A stretch of 64,000 nt of DNA, taken from the NCBI GenBank assembly GCA_046351595.1, contig JAXLYE010000001.1:434001-498000 (forward strand), written 5' to 3'. Origin of the DNA: JAXLYE01 sp046351595 (GTDB lineage Bacteria; Myxococcota_A; Polyangia; Palsa-1104; JAEUJZ01). Shown here in pieces: positions 18,701-27,776 of the stretch. The notes beneath the pieces are model-generated. The model made no database searches, had not been told where the DNA came from, and saw nothing but the letters and a program-made list of their open reading frames with translations. Position 1 is the first letter of the stretch. The number at the start of each line of letters is the position of its first letter. The translations under genes were made by a program, and so were the position numbers.

Positions 18701-21428
18701 GGTCAGCGACATCGAGGCCGATCCGCGGTGGGCGCAGTTCCGCGAGCTGGCGCGCGAGCACGGGCTGCGCGCGGCCTGGTCGACGCCGATCTTCTCGTCG
18801 CAGGGCAAGGTGCTGGGCACCTTCGCCGTCTACTACCGCGAGGTGCGCAGCCCGTCCGCGAGCGACCGCGAGCTGGTCGGCGTGCTGGCGCCGACCGCGG
18901 CCCTGATCATCGAGCGGCGGCACGAGGTGCGCGAGCGCCTGGCCGCGGTGCAGGCGGTGCGCGAGAGCGAGCAGCGCTACCGACAGCTCGTGCACTCGCT
19001 GCCGGCCGCGGTCTACACCTGCGACGCCGAGGGCCGCCTGACGCTGTATAACGACGCCGCGCGCATCCTGTGGGGGCGCAGCCCGGTGCTGCACAAGGAG
19101 CGCTGGTGCGGCGCGGCGCGGCTGCTCGCGCTCGACGAGACGCCGATCGCGCCGGCCGAGGGGCCGATGGCGACGGTGCTGCGCGAGGGGCATGCGCCGC
19201 CCGCGACCGAGGCCATCGTCGAGCGCCCCGACGGCAGCCGGCGCTACGTGCTGATGCACCCGCAGCCGATCCGCGACAGCGCCGACGCGCTCACCGGCGC
19301 GCTCAACATCGTCGTCGACATCACCGAGCGCAAGCGCGTCGAGTACGAGCTGTTCGCGATCAAAGACGATCTGTTCAAAGAGGTGCAGTCGCTGACGCGG
19401 CTGCACGCGCTGGCGATGCAGCTGGTCGGCACGCTCGAGCTGCGCCCGGCGCTGCAGGCGGTGCTCGATGCCAGCATCGAGATCCAGGGCGCGGACCTCG
19501 GCATCTTGTCGCTGTACAGCGAGGACGCGGGCGTGCTGCGCCCGGCCATCAGCCGCGGCTTCAGCCAGGCCGTGCTCTCGCTGATCGCCGAGATGCGGCC
19601 GGGGCCCGGCAGCGGCGCCTGCGGCAGCGCCTTCGCCGCGCGCACCCGCACCGTCATCGCGGACGCCGAGAGCGACGAGCGCTTCGCCAGCTGCCGCGAC
19701 ATCCCGAGCCTGGCCGGCTTCCGCGCGGTGCACAGCACGCCCATCTTCACGCGCGCGGGCGAGCTGCTCGGCGTGCTGTCCGTGCACTACCGCGAGCGCC
19801 GCGTGCCGACGCGCCGCGAGATGCAGTTCGCGGACCTGTGCGCGCGCCACGCCGCCGACGTCATCGAAACCGTGCGCTCGCAGCAGGTCCTGCGCGAGAG
19901 CGAGCAGCGCTTCCGGCTGATGGCGGACAGCGCGTCGATGATGGTCTGGGTCACGGACGCGGACGGGCGCTGCTCGTTCCGCAGCCGCTCGTGGCACGTG
20001 TTCACCGGGCAGCGGCTGGAGCAGGGCCTCTCTTCGGGCTGGCTCGACGCGGTGCACCCCGAGCAGCGGCCCCGCGTGCGCGAGGTCTACGCGACCGCGC
20101 ACCTGCAGCAGGAGCCCTTCCTTCTAGAGTACCGCGTGCGGCAGCGCGACGGGCAGTACCGCTGGGCGCTGGACACCGCGGCGCCGCGCTTCACCGAGCA
20201 GGGGCGCTACGTCGGCCACATCGGCTCGCTGATCGACATCACCGAGCGCCGGAACGCCGAGGACGCGCTGAAGGAGGCCGACCGCCGCAAGGACGAGTTC
20301 CTGGCGACGCTGGCGCACGAGCTGCGAAACCCCCTGGCGCCGATCCGCAGCGGGCTGCAGCTGTTGCGCATGGCCGGCGGCGCCGACGCCACCACCGAGC
20401 GCATCCACGGAATGATGGAGCGCCAGGTCAACCACCTGGTGCGCCTGGTCGACGACCTGCTGGAGATCTCGCGCATCACGCGCGGCAAGATCGATCTGCG
20501 CACCGAGGAGGTGGACGTGGCCGCGGTGGTGCGCAACGCCGTCGAGACGAGCCGGCCGCTGATCGAAGCGGCGGAGCACCAGCTCGAGGTCGCGCTGCCG
20601 AGCGAGCCGCTGCACGTGCGCGCGGATCCGGTGCGGCTGTCGCAGGTGATCGCGAACCTTGTGAACAACGCGGCGAAGTACACGCCGCGCAAGGGTCGGA
20701 TCGGGCTCGCCGTGCAGGCGCAGGACGCCGAGGTCCGGATCGCGGTGCGCGACAACGGCGTCGGCATCCCCGCGGACATGCTGCCGCGCGTTTTCGAGCT
20801 GTTCACGCAGGTCGACCGGACGCAGAAGCAGTCGCAGGGCGGTCTGGGCATCGGGCTGGCGCTGGTCAAGAGCCTGGTCGAGATGCACCACGGCCGCGTC
20901 GAGGCGCACAGCGACGGTCCGGACCGCGGCAGCGAGTTCGTCGTGTGCCTGCCGCGGCTGGACACGCGGGCGCACGGCAGCGCCGCGCATGTGCAGGGTC
21001 CGCAGCCGGGGGCGCCGCTGCGCCGGCTCAGCATCCTGATCATCGACGACAGCCGCGACGCGGCCGAGAGCCTGGGCCTGCTGCTCGATCACCTGGGCAG
21101 CGAGGTCCGCACCGCGCACGACGGGCCGTCGGGGCTGCGGTCGCTCGAGAGCTTCCGCCCGGACGTGATCCTCCTGGACATCGGCATGCCCGGGATGGAC
21201 GGCTACGAGGTCGCGCGCCGCATCCGCCAGCAGCCCGAGCTGCGCGACGTCATCCTCATCGCGCTGACCGGCTGGGGTCAGGAGGAGGACCGCCTGCGCG
21301 CCAAGACCGCGGGCTTCGACCACCACCTGGTCAAGCCCGTCGAGCTGCCGGTGCTGCAGGCGCTGCTCGCCTCGATCCGCGCGTCGGTCCCGGCGCGGGG
21401 ACGGCAGGGCGCCGGGGACGGCCTCTAG
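15720..21428 (+). CDS. Double hybrid histidine kinase (PAS/GAF, two kinase cores, two receivers)
   Basis: The ATG at 15720 has AAGGA seven bases ahead; an in-frame ATG at 15558 adds 54 residues of no clear homology. The 1902-residue protein reads: PAS-like (about 45-185), GAF (about 190-360), HisKA with His383 in NVSHEFRTP, HATPase (GTGIGLALV), receiver with Asp708 (LSDVMMPNLDG), PAS (about 798), GAF (920-1060), PAS (1080-1207), GAF (1225-1385), PAS (1390-1517), second HisKA with His1533 (TLAHELRNP), HATPase, and a C-terminal receiver with Asp1820 (LLDIGMPGMDG). There is no obvious membrane segment, so it is probably cytoplasmic. The layout allows an internal phosphorelay. No dedicated output regulator is adjacent, and the gene converges on a lipoprotein gene 15 bases away. 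Confidence 0.92.
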   Translation: MNTQPESAAPSPPPRPDSTVPAAPDSPARAPTDAALFGGGGEMGARIRAMDWSKTPVGPIETWPQSLRTAIRILLTSRFAMWMGWGKELTFFCNDAYLPTVGVKQSWVLGAPAEKVWAEVWSAAGPRAEAVLKTGVATWDEGLLLFLERSGYPEETYHTFSYSPLPDDHGGIGGMLCVVTEETERTLGERRLALLRELAADLSSAHTEHAICRALERNLGDKTRARDLPFSLTYLFTEDGRRARLVCATGIESGSTLAPAWIELGESSDPWPAHELLAQGRSVRVSDLAQRCKELPTGPWDRPARQALVVPLAPQGRPAGFLVAALNPYRPLDAAYGGFIELLAGQLAASFANARAYAQERRRAEALAELDRAKTLFFSNVSHEFRTPLTLLLAPVEDALQDTLQPLPPAQRERLLIVQRNSQRLLKLVNTLLDFSRIEAGRMQAEYRPTALGTLTRELASNFRAACERAGLELTVDCPDLDVPVYVDRDLWERIVLNLLSNAFKYTLEGGIRLTLRRDGDGAELAVQDTGIGIPESELPHLFERFHRVERARGRSLEGTGIGLALVSELVQLHGGTIHVRSQEGQGSTFTVHLPLGHAHLPAARLRADGSPAPTEDRAAPLVSEALRWLPSPQAEAADPPRRESEPPGLAPVEVLARPRVLLADDNADMREYVQRLLAPEHEVIAVADGQQALRAAKERAPDLVLSDVMMPNLDGFGLLRELRADPRTAATPILLVSARAGEEARVEGHQAGADDYLTKPFSARELLARVRSALALSKLRREIARREEELQGEKTTVLESIKEAFAAVDASWRFTYVNAQAERIYRMRREELLGRNLWEVFPEIVGTIFERAHRRTMSERTPVRMEEYYKPNARWFEVSIYPLKDGGVASYFRDITGRKRTEALVAGQKKALELELHGAELEEVLGVLTQTVETQSGGSGLASILLLDPDGVRLRHGAAPGLPAAYNRAIDGLAIGPAVGSCGTAAYAQQTVVVSDIEADPRWAQFRELAREHGLRAAWSTPIFSSQGKVLGTFAVYYREVRSPSASDRELVGVLAPTAALIIERRHEVRERLAAVQAVRESEQRYRQLVHSLPAAVYTCDAEGRLTLYNDAARILWGRSPVLHKERWCGAARLLALDETPIAPAEGPMATVLREGHAPPATEAIVERPDGSRRYVLMHPQPIRDSADALTGALNIVVDITERKRVEYELFAIKDDLFKEVQSLTRLHALAMQLVGTLELRPALQAVLDASIEIQGADLGILSLYSEDAGVLRPAISRGFSQAVLSLIAEMRPGPGSGACGSAFAARTRTVIADAESDERFASCRDIPSLAGFRAVHSTPIFTRAGELLGVLSVHYRERRVPTRREMQFADLCARHAADVIETVRSQQVLRESEQRFRLMADSASMMVWVTDADGRCSFRSRSWHVFTGQRLEQGLSSGWLDAVHPEQRPRVREVYATAHLQQEPFLLEYRVRQRDGQYRWALDTAAPRFTEQGRYVGHIGSLIDITERRNAEDALKEADRRKDEFLATLAHELRNPLAPIRSGLQLLRMAGGADATTERIHGMMERQVNHLVRLVDDLLEISRITRGKIDLRTEEVDVAAVVRNAVETSRPLIEAAEHQLEVALPSEPLHVRADPVRLSQVIANLVNNAAKYTPRKGRIGLAVQAQDAEVRIAVRDNGVGIPADMLPRVFELFTQVDRTQKQSQGGLGIGLALVKSLVEMHHGRVEAHSDGPDRGSEFVVCLPRLDTRAHGSAAHVQGPQPGAPLRRLSILIIDDSRDAAESLGLLLDHLGSEVRTAHDGPSGLRSLESFRPDVILLDIGMPGMDGYEVARRIRQQPELRDVILIALTGWGQEEDRLRAKTAGFDHHLVKPVELPVLQALLASIRASVPARGRQGAGDGL

Positions 21429-21443
21429 CGGCGTCAGGCGGCT

Positions 21444-23612
21444 TCAGTTCAAGACGATGCCGGTGTTGGTGGAGCCGCCCTTGGTGACGGTGATGGTCTT
21501 GACCGCGGGCATGTAGCCGGACTTGCTGGCGCGCAGCTCGAAGGTGCCGGCCGGCACCATCGGGAAGTTGTAGTTGCCGCTGCCGTTGGTGGTGACGGTC
21601 TGCAGGCCGCGGTTCAGGGTGACGCTGGCGCCGTCGATGGGCTTGCCGGCCATGTCCGTGACCTGGCCGATGGCGACGCCGGTGCCGGGATCGCTGCCGA
21701 TGTTGACGCGGTAGTGCGCGGCCTGCCGCGTGAGGTAGCCGCGGGTGTCCTCGGCGATCACGTGCAGGAACCAGACCCCGTCGGCGAGCATGCTGCGCAC
21801 GAGCTGCTTCTGCGGCAGCGGGATGAAGGCGTCGGTCTTGCTGGGGATCGTATCGCCGTACTGATCGAGGATGTAGTGCACGCCGCGCACGTCGGCGTCA
21901 CTGACCGGCAGGGTCCAGGCGAAGAAGGCGTCCTTGTTCGCATACCACGTCGTCTGCACCGGGTGGCTGCTCGAGACCAGCGTCGGCGGCGCCTTGTTGA
22001 TCTGGATGCTGAAGCGGCCCTCGATCGGGCTGGGCTTGAACATCGCGTCGACGGTGACGATGTGGAAGTAGTTCAGGCCCTCGCTGGTCATGGCGGCGGG
22101 CACGCTGTGCGACTCGGTCATCAGGAAGCTGCCGGTGCCCGGCGTGGGCACCGAGTAGCGCGTGGTGTTGAACGTGACGTAGTAGCCCTGGCGCGAGGAC
22201 ACCGGGTTGTTCCACGACAGCTCGACGCGGTCGAAGCCGTCGTTGTAGATCCGCTCGGGCTCGGGGTGGCTGCTCGAGGTGATGAGCACCGGCGGCACCA
22301 GGCCCTGCGTCACCTTGCCGGTGAGCGTCGCACCGGTGGTGGTGAGGGTGTCGGCCGCCAGCAGCTTGATGCGCCCCTGGCCGCCGGCTCCGCCCGGATC
22401 CGCGTAGTAGGACTTGCCGCCGGCTCCGCCTTTGGTGTCGAGCGTGCCCGAAACCGTGAGCTTGCCGCCGGCGAGCAGCAGCACGCCGCCGCCGGAGCCG
22501 CCGCCGCCGCCGCCCTTGCCCGATACGGTGTACTGGCCGCCTTGGGCGCCGACGACGCTGAGCGTGCCGGCGAAGGTGAGATCGCTGTCGGCGTAGAAGC
22601 GCAGCACGCCGCCGCCGACGCCGCCGCGCCCGCCGCCGCGCGCCGGATCCGACGAGTCGGCGCCGGGCGCGCCGGGCGTCACCTCGATGTCGGTGTCGGA
22701 GCCGAAGGGCGGTCCGCCGGGGTTGTTGGCGGTGGCGCTGCCGCCGTGGCTGCCCGCCGTGCCGTAGCCGCCGCCGCCGCCGCTCTCGTCGCTGTAGCGG
22801 CTGTCGACGCCGCCGCGGCCCTCGAACGAGCGGCCGATGGGGGTGACGCGGATGGTGGCGCCGTTCTCGACGTTGATCTGGCGCGCGCGCAGCAAGAGCT
22901 CGCCGCTCGGCACGCTGACGGTGACGCCGCTGCGGATGATGACATCGCCCGAGACCACGACCTCGCCGTCGAGATCGCGGCTGGCGGTGACGTCGAGCGA
23001 GGGCAGCGTGCAGGTGCCCTTGTAGCAGGAGGCGCTGCAGGTCTCGACCGAGGTCCAGGCGGTGCCGGTGGCGTTGCACTCCTCGACGGACTTGACGTTG
23101 CAGCGGCGGGCCTTGGGCGCGCAGCCGCCGGTGCACAGGCCCATCGAGCAGGACACCGCGCAGGTCGAGACGTGCAGCCACGCGGTGCCGGTGCTGTTGC
23201 AGATCTGCACCGAGCTGGCCGGGCCGCAGCGGTAGACGCTGGGCGTGCACGGGAGGTCGGCCCCGGCGTCGGGCGAGACCGCGAGGTCGCCGGTCCGGCC
23301 CAGGTCGGAGCCGCCGCCGCCGTCGCTGCTACCGCCTCCGTCCTTGCCGCCGCCGCCGAGGTCGGCGAGCGAGGGGGCCATGTCGACGACCTCTGTCATG
23401 CTGAGGTCCGCGCCCTCGGGCGGGGGCATGTAGCCGCCGCCCGACGAGCAGCCCGCGGCCGCGGCCAAGAGCAGGACGCCCCCAAGGAGCGCGCTCCGCA
23501 CCGACGCCGCCGCCCCGGCGCGAGGACGGCGGGCAGGCGCGCGGTCGGCTGCGCCAACGAGCGAGCGATTCGAAATGCGAAGAGATTCAGGGGCCTGAGA
23601 GAGCAGCAACAT
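21444..23612 (-). CDS. Large Gly-rich lipoprotein with carboxypeptidase-regulatory-like domain
   Basis: The 722-residue product carries a lipobox in LLLAAAAGCSS (Cys about 55), a low-complexity Gly/Asp/Ser stretch, two similar Cys-rich modules (about 120-200; each with an NxTGTAW motif), a Gly-rich beta-helix-like region (about 205-410), fibronectin-like repeats each preceded by SSSHP, and a C-terminal carboxypeptidase-regulatory-like beta domain (GQVTDMAGKPIDGASVTLN). It is probably surface exposed; function unknown. The ATG at 23612 has AGGA upstream, but a GTG at 23501 would give a more standard signal peptide, so the start is uncertain. Confidence 0.8.
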   Translation of the reverse strand: MLLLSQAPESLRISNRSLVGAADRAPARRPRAGAAASVRSALLGGVLLLAAAAGCSSGGGYMPPPEGADLSMTEVVDMAPSLADLGGGGKDGGGSSDGGGGSDLGRTGDLAVSPDAGADLPCTPSVYRCGPASSVQICNSTGTAWLHVSTCAVSCSMGLCTGGCAPKARRCNVKSVEECNATGTAWTSVETCSASCYKGTCTLPSLDVTASRDLDGEVVVSGDVIIRSGVTVSVPSGELLLRARQINVENGATIRVTPIGRSFEGRGGVDSRYSDESGGGGGYGTAGSHGGSATANNPGGPPFGSDTDIEVTPGAPGADSSDPARGGGRGGVGGGVLRFYADSDLTFAGTLSVVGAQGGQYTVSGKGGGGGGSGGGVLLLAGGKLTVSGTLDTKGGAGGKSYYADPGGAGGQGRIKLLAADTLTTTGATLTGKVTQGLVPPVLITSSSHPEPERIYNDGFDRVELSWNNPVSSRQGYYVTFNTTRYSVPTPGTGSFLMTESHSVPAAMTSEGLNYFHIVTVDAMFKPSPIEGRFSIQINKAPPTLVSSSHPVQTTWYANKDAFFAWTLPVSDADVRGVHYILDQYGDTIPSKTDAFIPLPQKQLVRSMLADGVWFLHVIAEDTRGYLTRQAAHYRVNIGSDPGTGVAIGQVTDMAGKPIDGASVTLNRGLQTVTTNGSGNYNFPMVPAGTFELRASKSGYMPAVKTITVTKGGSTNTGIVLN

Positions 23613-23866
23613 TGCGTGTCCTATGGTGTCGATGAGCTGAGCGGAAGAATCGGCAGGAGCCCGGGCAGCGCCCGAGCCGAGAGACGGGCAGCGACGGTCG
23701 GGCGCCGCTATCGGGCGCTGGCCGGGAGCCAGCCCGACGAGGCGGGATTTAACGAAGGCAACCCGCCGGAGTCAAGGCGCGCGCGCCAAAAGGCCCAGGC
23801 CGGGTGGGTGCACCGGCGCGGGCGTGATATGATCGTCGCGCAGCACCATCGGTGCGAGGTACCCAC

Positions 23867-25416
23867 GTGGAGACAGGGCGCGCCCAGCCCGACGGCGGCA
23901 TCACGAACGCGAGGGACGCCAGCGAGGCGAAAGCTGCGCCCGACGCCATGCTCGGGCGGACCCTCGGCAGCTACCGCATCGTGCGCAAGATCGCGCAGGG
24001 CGGCATGGGCGCGGTCTACGAGGCGGTGCACTCGACGCTCGGGCGGCGCGCCGCGGTCAAGGTCATGCTGAACCGTCTGCGCGGCCACCCCGAGGCCGCA
24101 CAGCGCTTCTTCACCGAGGCCAAGGCCATCAGCATGGTCACCCACCCCTGCCTGGTGACCATCTACGAGCACGGCACCGCCGAGGGCCCCAGCGGCGAGG
24201 ACCAGGCGTACATCGTCATGGAGTTCCTGGAGGGCGAGTCGCTGCGCGCCCGCGCCGACCAGGCCTACCTCGGCGGCAGCGCCGTCGAGCTCGTGCGCCA
24301 GCTCGCCTCGGCGCTGGCGGCGACGCACCGCAAGCGCATCATCCACCGCGACCTGAAGCCCGACAACATCATGCTGGTCCGCGACGACACGGTGCCGGGC
24401 GGGGTGCGGGCCAAGCTGCTCGACTTCGGCATCGCCAAGGTGCTGCCCGGCGACGAGGGCGACGACGAGGCCGACGGCGGGGCCGGCGGCGAGCCGGCCG
24501 CGGGGTCCGAGGCGCAGCAGCAGGCGCGCCGCTCGGTCAAGACGCGCACCGGGGCGCTGATCGGGACACCGACGTACATGTCGCCCGAGCAGTGCCGGGC
24601 CGCGTCGATGCCCGACGGCAAGACCGACGTCTACTCGCTCGGCGTCATCTTCTACGAGCTGCTCTACGGCGAGCCGCCGTTCGTCTCGGAGTCGGCGGGT
24701 GAGATGTACGCACTGCACATGTTCGCGCCGCCGCCGGATCTGAAGAAGCGGGTGCCCGCGCTCAACCCGCAGCTCGGCGAGCTGGTGACGCGCATGCTCG
24801 CCAAGAAGCCGACGGAGCGGCCGAGCATGGAGGAGCTGATCACGCAGCTCCAGGAGCTGCCGCGCAGCGGGCTCGGTGACGGGCCGCTGCCCAGCCGCCC
24901 GAGCGCGTCGCAGGCCAGCGCCGCCGAGGACGACGGCAGCACGTCGTCGTTCATGCGCCGGCACTTCGTCCTCGCCAACAGCACCACGGCCGGCGCCAGC
25001 AGCGGCGAGCAGGTGGCGCCGCCGCGGCCCGCGCAGCCGCAGCGCCGGCGCGGACCGGCGCTGCTCGTCGGCGCGGCGGTGGTCGCGGCCCTGGCGCTCG
25101 GCGGCGCCTTCGTCGGCCTGCGCCGGCCGCACGCGCCCGCGGTGACGCCGCCTGCGCCCGCGCCAGCGCCGACGCCGACCGTGGCGCCGCCGCCCGAGCC
25201 GCCGCGCCCGCCTCCCCCGACGGCGGCGTCGCGGAGACCGCGGTGCCCGGCCCGGCGCCCGGTCCCGCGGCTGGTCCCGCGACCGGCCCGACGGCGCCCA
25301 CCGCCCGCGCCCGTGCGCCCGAGGCCAAGCCGCCGTCGAGCCGCAAGGAGAAGCCTTCGCGAAAGAGCCCGCATGCAGCCAAGCGCGAGAAGTACGAGAT
25401 CGATCTCTGGAAGTAG
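23867..25416 (+). CDS. Ser/Thr protein kinase (apparent one-base frameshift in the tail)
   Basis: A GTG at 23867 has GAGG seven bases ahead. The kinase domain is complete: IAQGGMGAVYEA, AAVKVML (Lys), HRDLKPDN, LLDFGIAK, GTPTYMSPEQ, then a transmembrane helix (LLVGAAVVAALALGGAFVGL) and a Pro-rich tail. In the kinase frame the tail turns Arg/Pro-rich after 25215 and runs into the next gene. One base back, the sequence gives a natural tail (DGGVAETAVPGPAPGPAAGP onward) ending KREKYEIDLWK and TAG at 25414-25416. The simplest explanation is loss of one C in the five-C run 25214-25218, by mutation or base-call error. Coordinates assume that frame change. Confidence 0.82.
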
Positions 25417-26251
25417 GCTCGGCGCGCTCGTCGCAGCGGGCGTCCTCGTCGGGGCGGGCGCCCTGGTGGCGCCGCTAGCGCGCGCCGAGGATCCGGAGAG
25501 CGCGCGGCTGCGCAGCTTCCGCGAGCAGTACGAGCGCGCCGGCCGCGCCTACAACAGCAAGGACTACGCCGCCGCCATCCCGGCGCTGCAGTCGGCGTTC
25601 GCGATCCAGCCGGCGCCGCAGCTCCTGTACAACATCGCGCAGGCGTACCGCCGGCTCGATCAGTTCGGGTCGGCGCGCGTGTACTTCGAGCTCTATCGCT
25701 CGATGTCGGGTGAGCTCAAGCCCGAGGTCGCCGAGACGGTCGCGCAGTACATCAAGGAGATGGAGGAGCGCGAGAAGGCCGCGCGCACGCCGCAGATCGT
25801 CGAGAAGACGCGCCTCGTGGTCGTCCAGGCCGAGAAGCCGCCGCCGCGCTGGCTGCGGCCGTTCGGCATCACCGCGGGCCTTGCCGGTCTGGCCTCGCTC
25901 TCGGTCGGCGCGGCGTTCCTGGGGCTGGACGGCCGCTGCCGCACCCCGGCGCAGGCCCCGGCGCTCGAGTGCGAGCAGGTCTACAGCACAAAGACGCTGG
26001 GGACGACGCTGGCCGCGGTCGGCGCCAGCGTGCTGGTGCTCGGCGCGGTGACGTTCGGGCTGTCGCTGAAGAAGCCCTCGCGCCCGGCCGTGCGCGAAGA
26101 GGCGCAGCTGCCGGCCGACACGCTGCCGTCGCTGCCGTCGCTGCAGCCGTCGCCGCTGCGGGTGCCGCAGGACGCCGCGGCGCCCGAGCGCGAGCCGCCG
26201 CCCGCGGGCTTTGGCGAGAGCGGCCCGCGCCAGCGAGCGAAAGCTCCGTAG
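25373..26251 (+). CDS. Secreted TPR protein partnered with the upstream kinase
   Basis: From ATG 25373 the product has 292 residues. A signal peptide (LGALVAAGVLVGAGALVAPL, cleavage near ARA-ED) is followed by TPR-like helices (YERAGRAYNSKDYAAAIPAL, PQLLYNIAQAYRRLDQFGSA), then two hydrophobic helices (about 155-180 and 200-225) and a Pro/Glu-rich tail. It overlaps the proposed kinase end by 44 bases and shares the frame of the unshifted kinase, so the raw sequence reads as one 795-residue fusion. The internal signal peptide argues for two proteins. TPR-plus-membrane proteins of this sort often follow kinases in myxobacteria; the role is unknown. Confidence 0.78.
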   Translation: MQPSARSTRSISGSRLGALVAAGVLVGAGALVAPLARAEDPESARLRSFREQYERAGRAYNSKDYAAAIPALQSAFAIQPAPQLLYNIAQAYRRLDQFGSARVYFELYRSMSGELKPEVAETVAQYIKEMEEREKAARTPQIVEKTRLVVVQAEKPPPRWLRPFGITAGLAGLASLSVGAAFLGLDGRCRTPAQAPALECEQVYSTKTLGTTLAAVGASVLVLGAVTFGLSLKKPSRPAVREEAQLPADTLPSLPSLQPSPLRVPQDAAAPEREPPPAGFGESGPRQRAKAP

Positions 26252-26347
26252 TCCCGGCGGCTGCCGCCAAATCCGCGACGACGCGACGGGCCGATGCAGG
26301 ATCCTGCGGATACCGTGCCCGGTACCGCGCCAGCGCTGCCGCAGAAA

Positions 26348-26370
26348 CCTGAACCGGTTCAGGATTTTTC
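26348..26370 (+). terminator. Palindromic terminator CCTGAACCGGTTCAGG plus T run
   Basis: A perfect 16-base palindrome (26348-26363) that can fold as CCTGAA-CCGG-TTCAGG is followed on the plus strand by ATTTTTC. It lies between the convergent TPR and GGDEF genes. On the minus strand a short TTTC also follows, so it may work both ways. A near copy occurs at 57038-57055. Confidence 0.7.
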
Positions 26371-26375
26371 TGGGG

Positions 26376-27500
26376 TCACGCTGCGCTGCGCCGCGCGCCG
26401 TAGAGCCGCACGGTCTCGCGATCCGCGGCGACGGTCTGCTCGCGCCGCCAGCGCTTGAGCATGTACATGAAGTGATCGGCGCGCTGCACCAAAAGCGGCA
26501 GCGTCGTGGTCGCGGCGCCGTCATCGCGCGACAGGCCGATGCTCAGCGCCGGCACGCCGCTGTGCGGGTGCGGCGTCGACAGCTGCGCCAGCCGCGCGAG
26601 CAGGGACGAGCCGTCGCCCTGCGACCCGCGCAGGATCGCGCAGAACTCGTCGCCGCCGACGCGCGCGACCAGGTCCGTCTCGCGCAGGGCCGAGCGCAGC
26701 GCCCGCGCCGCGGCCACGATCAGGCGGTCGCCGGCCGCGTGCCCCTGCGTGTCGTTGACCCGCTTCAGCCCGTCGACGTCGGCGTACAGCACGCTGACCC
26801 GGAAGCCGCTCGCGCGGCCCTCCTGCACCAGCGGCTCGCCCAGCGTGAGCAGCGCGCGGCGGTTGTACAGACCGGTCAGCTCGTCGGTGAACGCCTGGCG
26901 GCGGGCGTCCTCCTCGGCGCGCTGGCGCTGCGCCGCGTCCAGCAGCAGGCGGCGGCTGAGCTCCTCCAGATCCGCGGTCCGCGAGCGCACCGCGGCCTCG
27001 ACCTCGCTGTGCGTCAAGAGCGCGCGCAGGCCCAGCGCGGTGAGCTCGGCGATGAGCTCCAGCAGGCTCACCTCCTCGGTCGAGGGGCTGTGCGGCGCGG
27101 CCCAGTAGCTCTCGATGGCGCCGAGCGGCGCCTCGGTCTGCCGGCCGAGGATCGGGACCGCGGCCACGCTCTCGATGCCGCCGGCCGCCTGCAGCGAGAG
27201 CGCGCGCGGATCGCTGGCGACGTCGGGGATGACGACCGGCCCGCGGCTGCGCAGCGTCAGCCCGCCGACCGAGGACTCGAGCCGGCGGCGCTCGTCGCCG
27301 CGCAGGAGCGCCAGCGTCGAGTGACGCGGGTGGAACCAGCCCCGCCCGTCGGCGAGCAGCACGCTGGTGCCGTCCGCGCCGACCAGCTCACGGGCTGCGT
27401 CGCGGACCACCTCGCCCAGGCGATCCAGGCTGCGCAGCCCGGAGAAGGTCGCGGCGATCTTGCTGAGGGAGCGAGCGGTGGTGCGGCTGCTGGCGGACAT
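26376..27500 (-). CDS. GAF-GGDEF diguanylate cyclase
   Basis: The ATG at 27500 (MSASSRTTARSLSKIAATF) lies 11 bases after GGAGG and gives 374 residues; a longer frame to 27677 adds Arg/Cys-rich sequence without domain support. Residues about 25-175 are a GAF sensor domain (VVIPDVASDPRALSLQ). A helical linker precedes the GGDEF domain (about 215-370) with DELTGLYNRRAL, the intact signature ARVGGDEF and, just upstream, RETD matching the inhibitory I-site RxxD. It should therefore make cyclic di-GMP with product inhibition. It is cytoplasmic, and no membrane segment is seen. It converges on the TPR gene across a terminator. Confidence 0.9.
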   Translation of the reverse strand: MSASSRTTARSLSKIAATFSGLRSLDRLGEVVRDAARELVGADGTSVLLADGRGWFHPRHSTLALLRGDERRRLESSVGGLTLRSRGPVVIPDVASDPRALSLQAAGGIESVAAVPILGRQTEAPLGAIESYWAAPHSPSTEEVSLLELIAELTALGLRALLTHSEVEAAVRSRTADLEELSRRLLLDAAQRQRAEEDARRQAFTDELTGLYNRRALLTLGEPLVQEGRASGFRVSVLYADVDGLKRVNDTQGHAAGDRLIVAAARALRSALRETDLVARVGGDEFCAILRGSQGDGSSLLARLAQLSTPHPHSGVPALSIGLSRDDGAATTTLPLLVQRADHFMYMLKRWRREQTVAADRETVRLYGARRSAA

Positions 27501-27776
27501 GGGAATCAGAACCTCCTGCCCCCGCTCCTTGCACGCGCGGCGCCAAGGTCTGCCGGCGCACACGCCGCACCGGCGGCAGCGGCAAGCCTGCGTGCGCCCA
27601 GCGGATTCTGAAAGCAGGGAGGGCGGGAGGCGGCTGCCCGCTCCTGTGCGGGCGCGCGCGCTGTGCAGAATCCGCACACGCGCTGCGAAGGCCGCAGCGT
27701 CTCTGGAAATTCAAGGATTCGCGGGAATTCCAAAGGCGGGGCCGAGCGCTCGCGGCCTCGCTCCGGAGTCGAAGGA

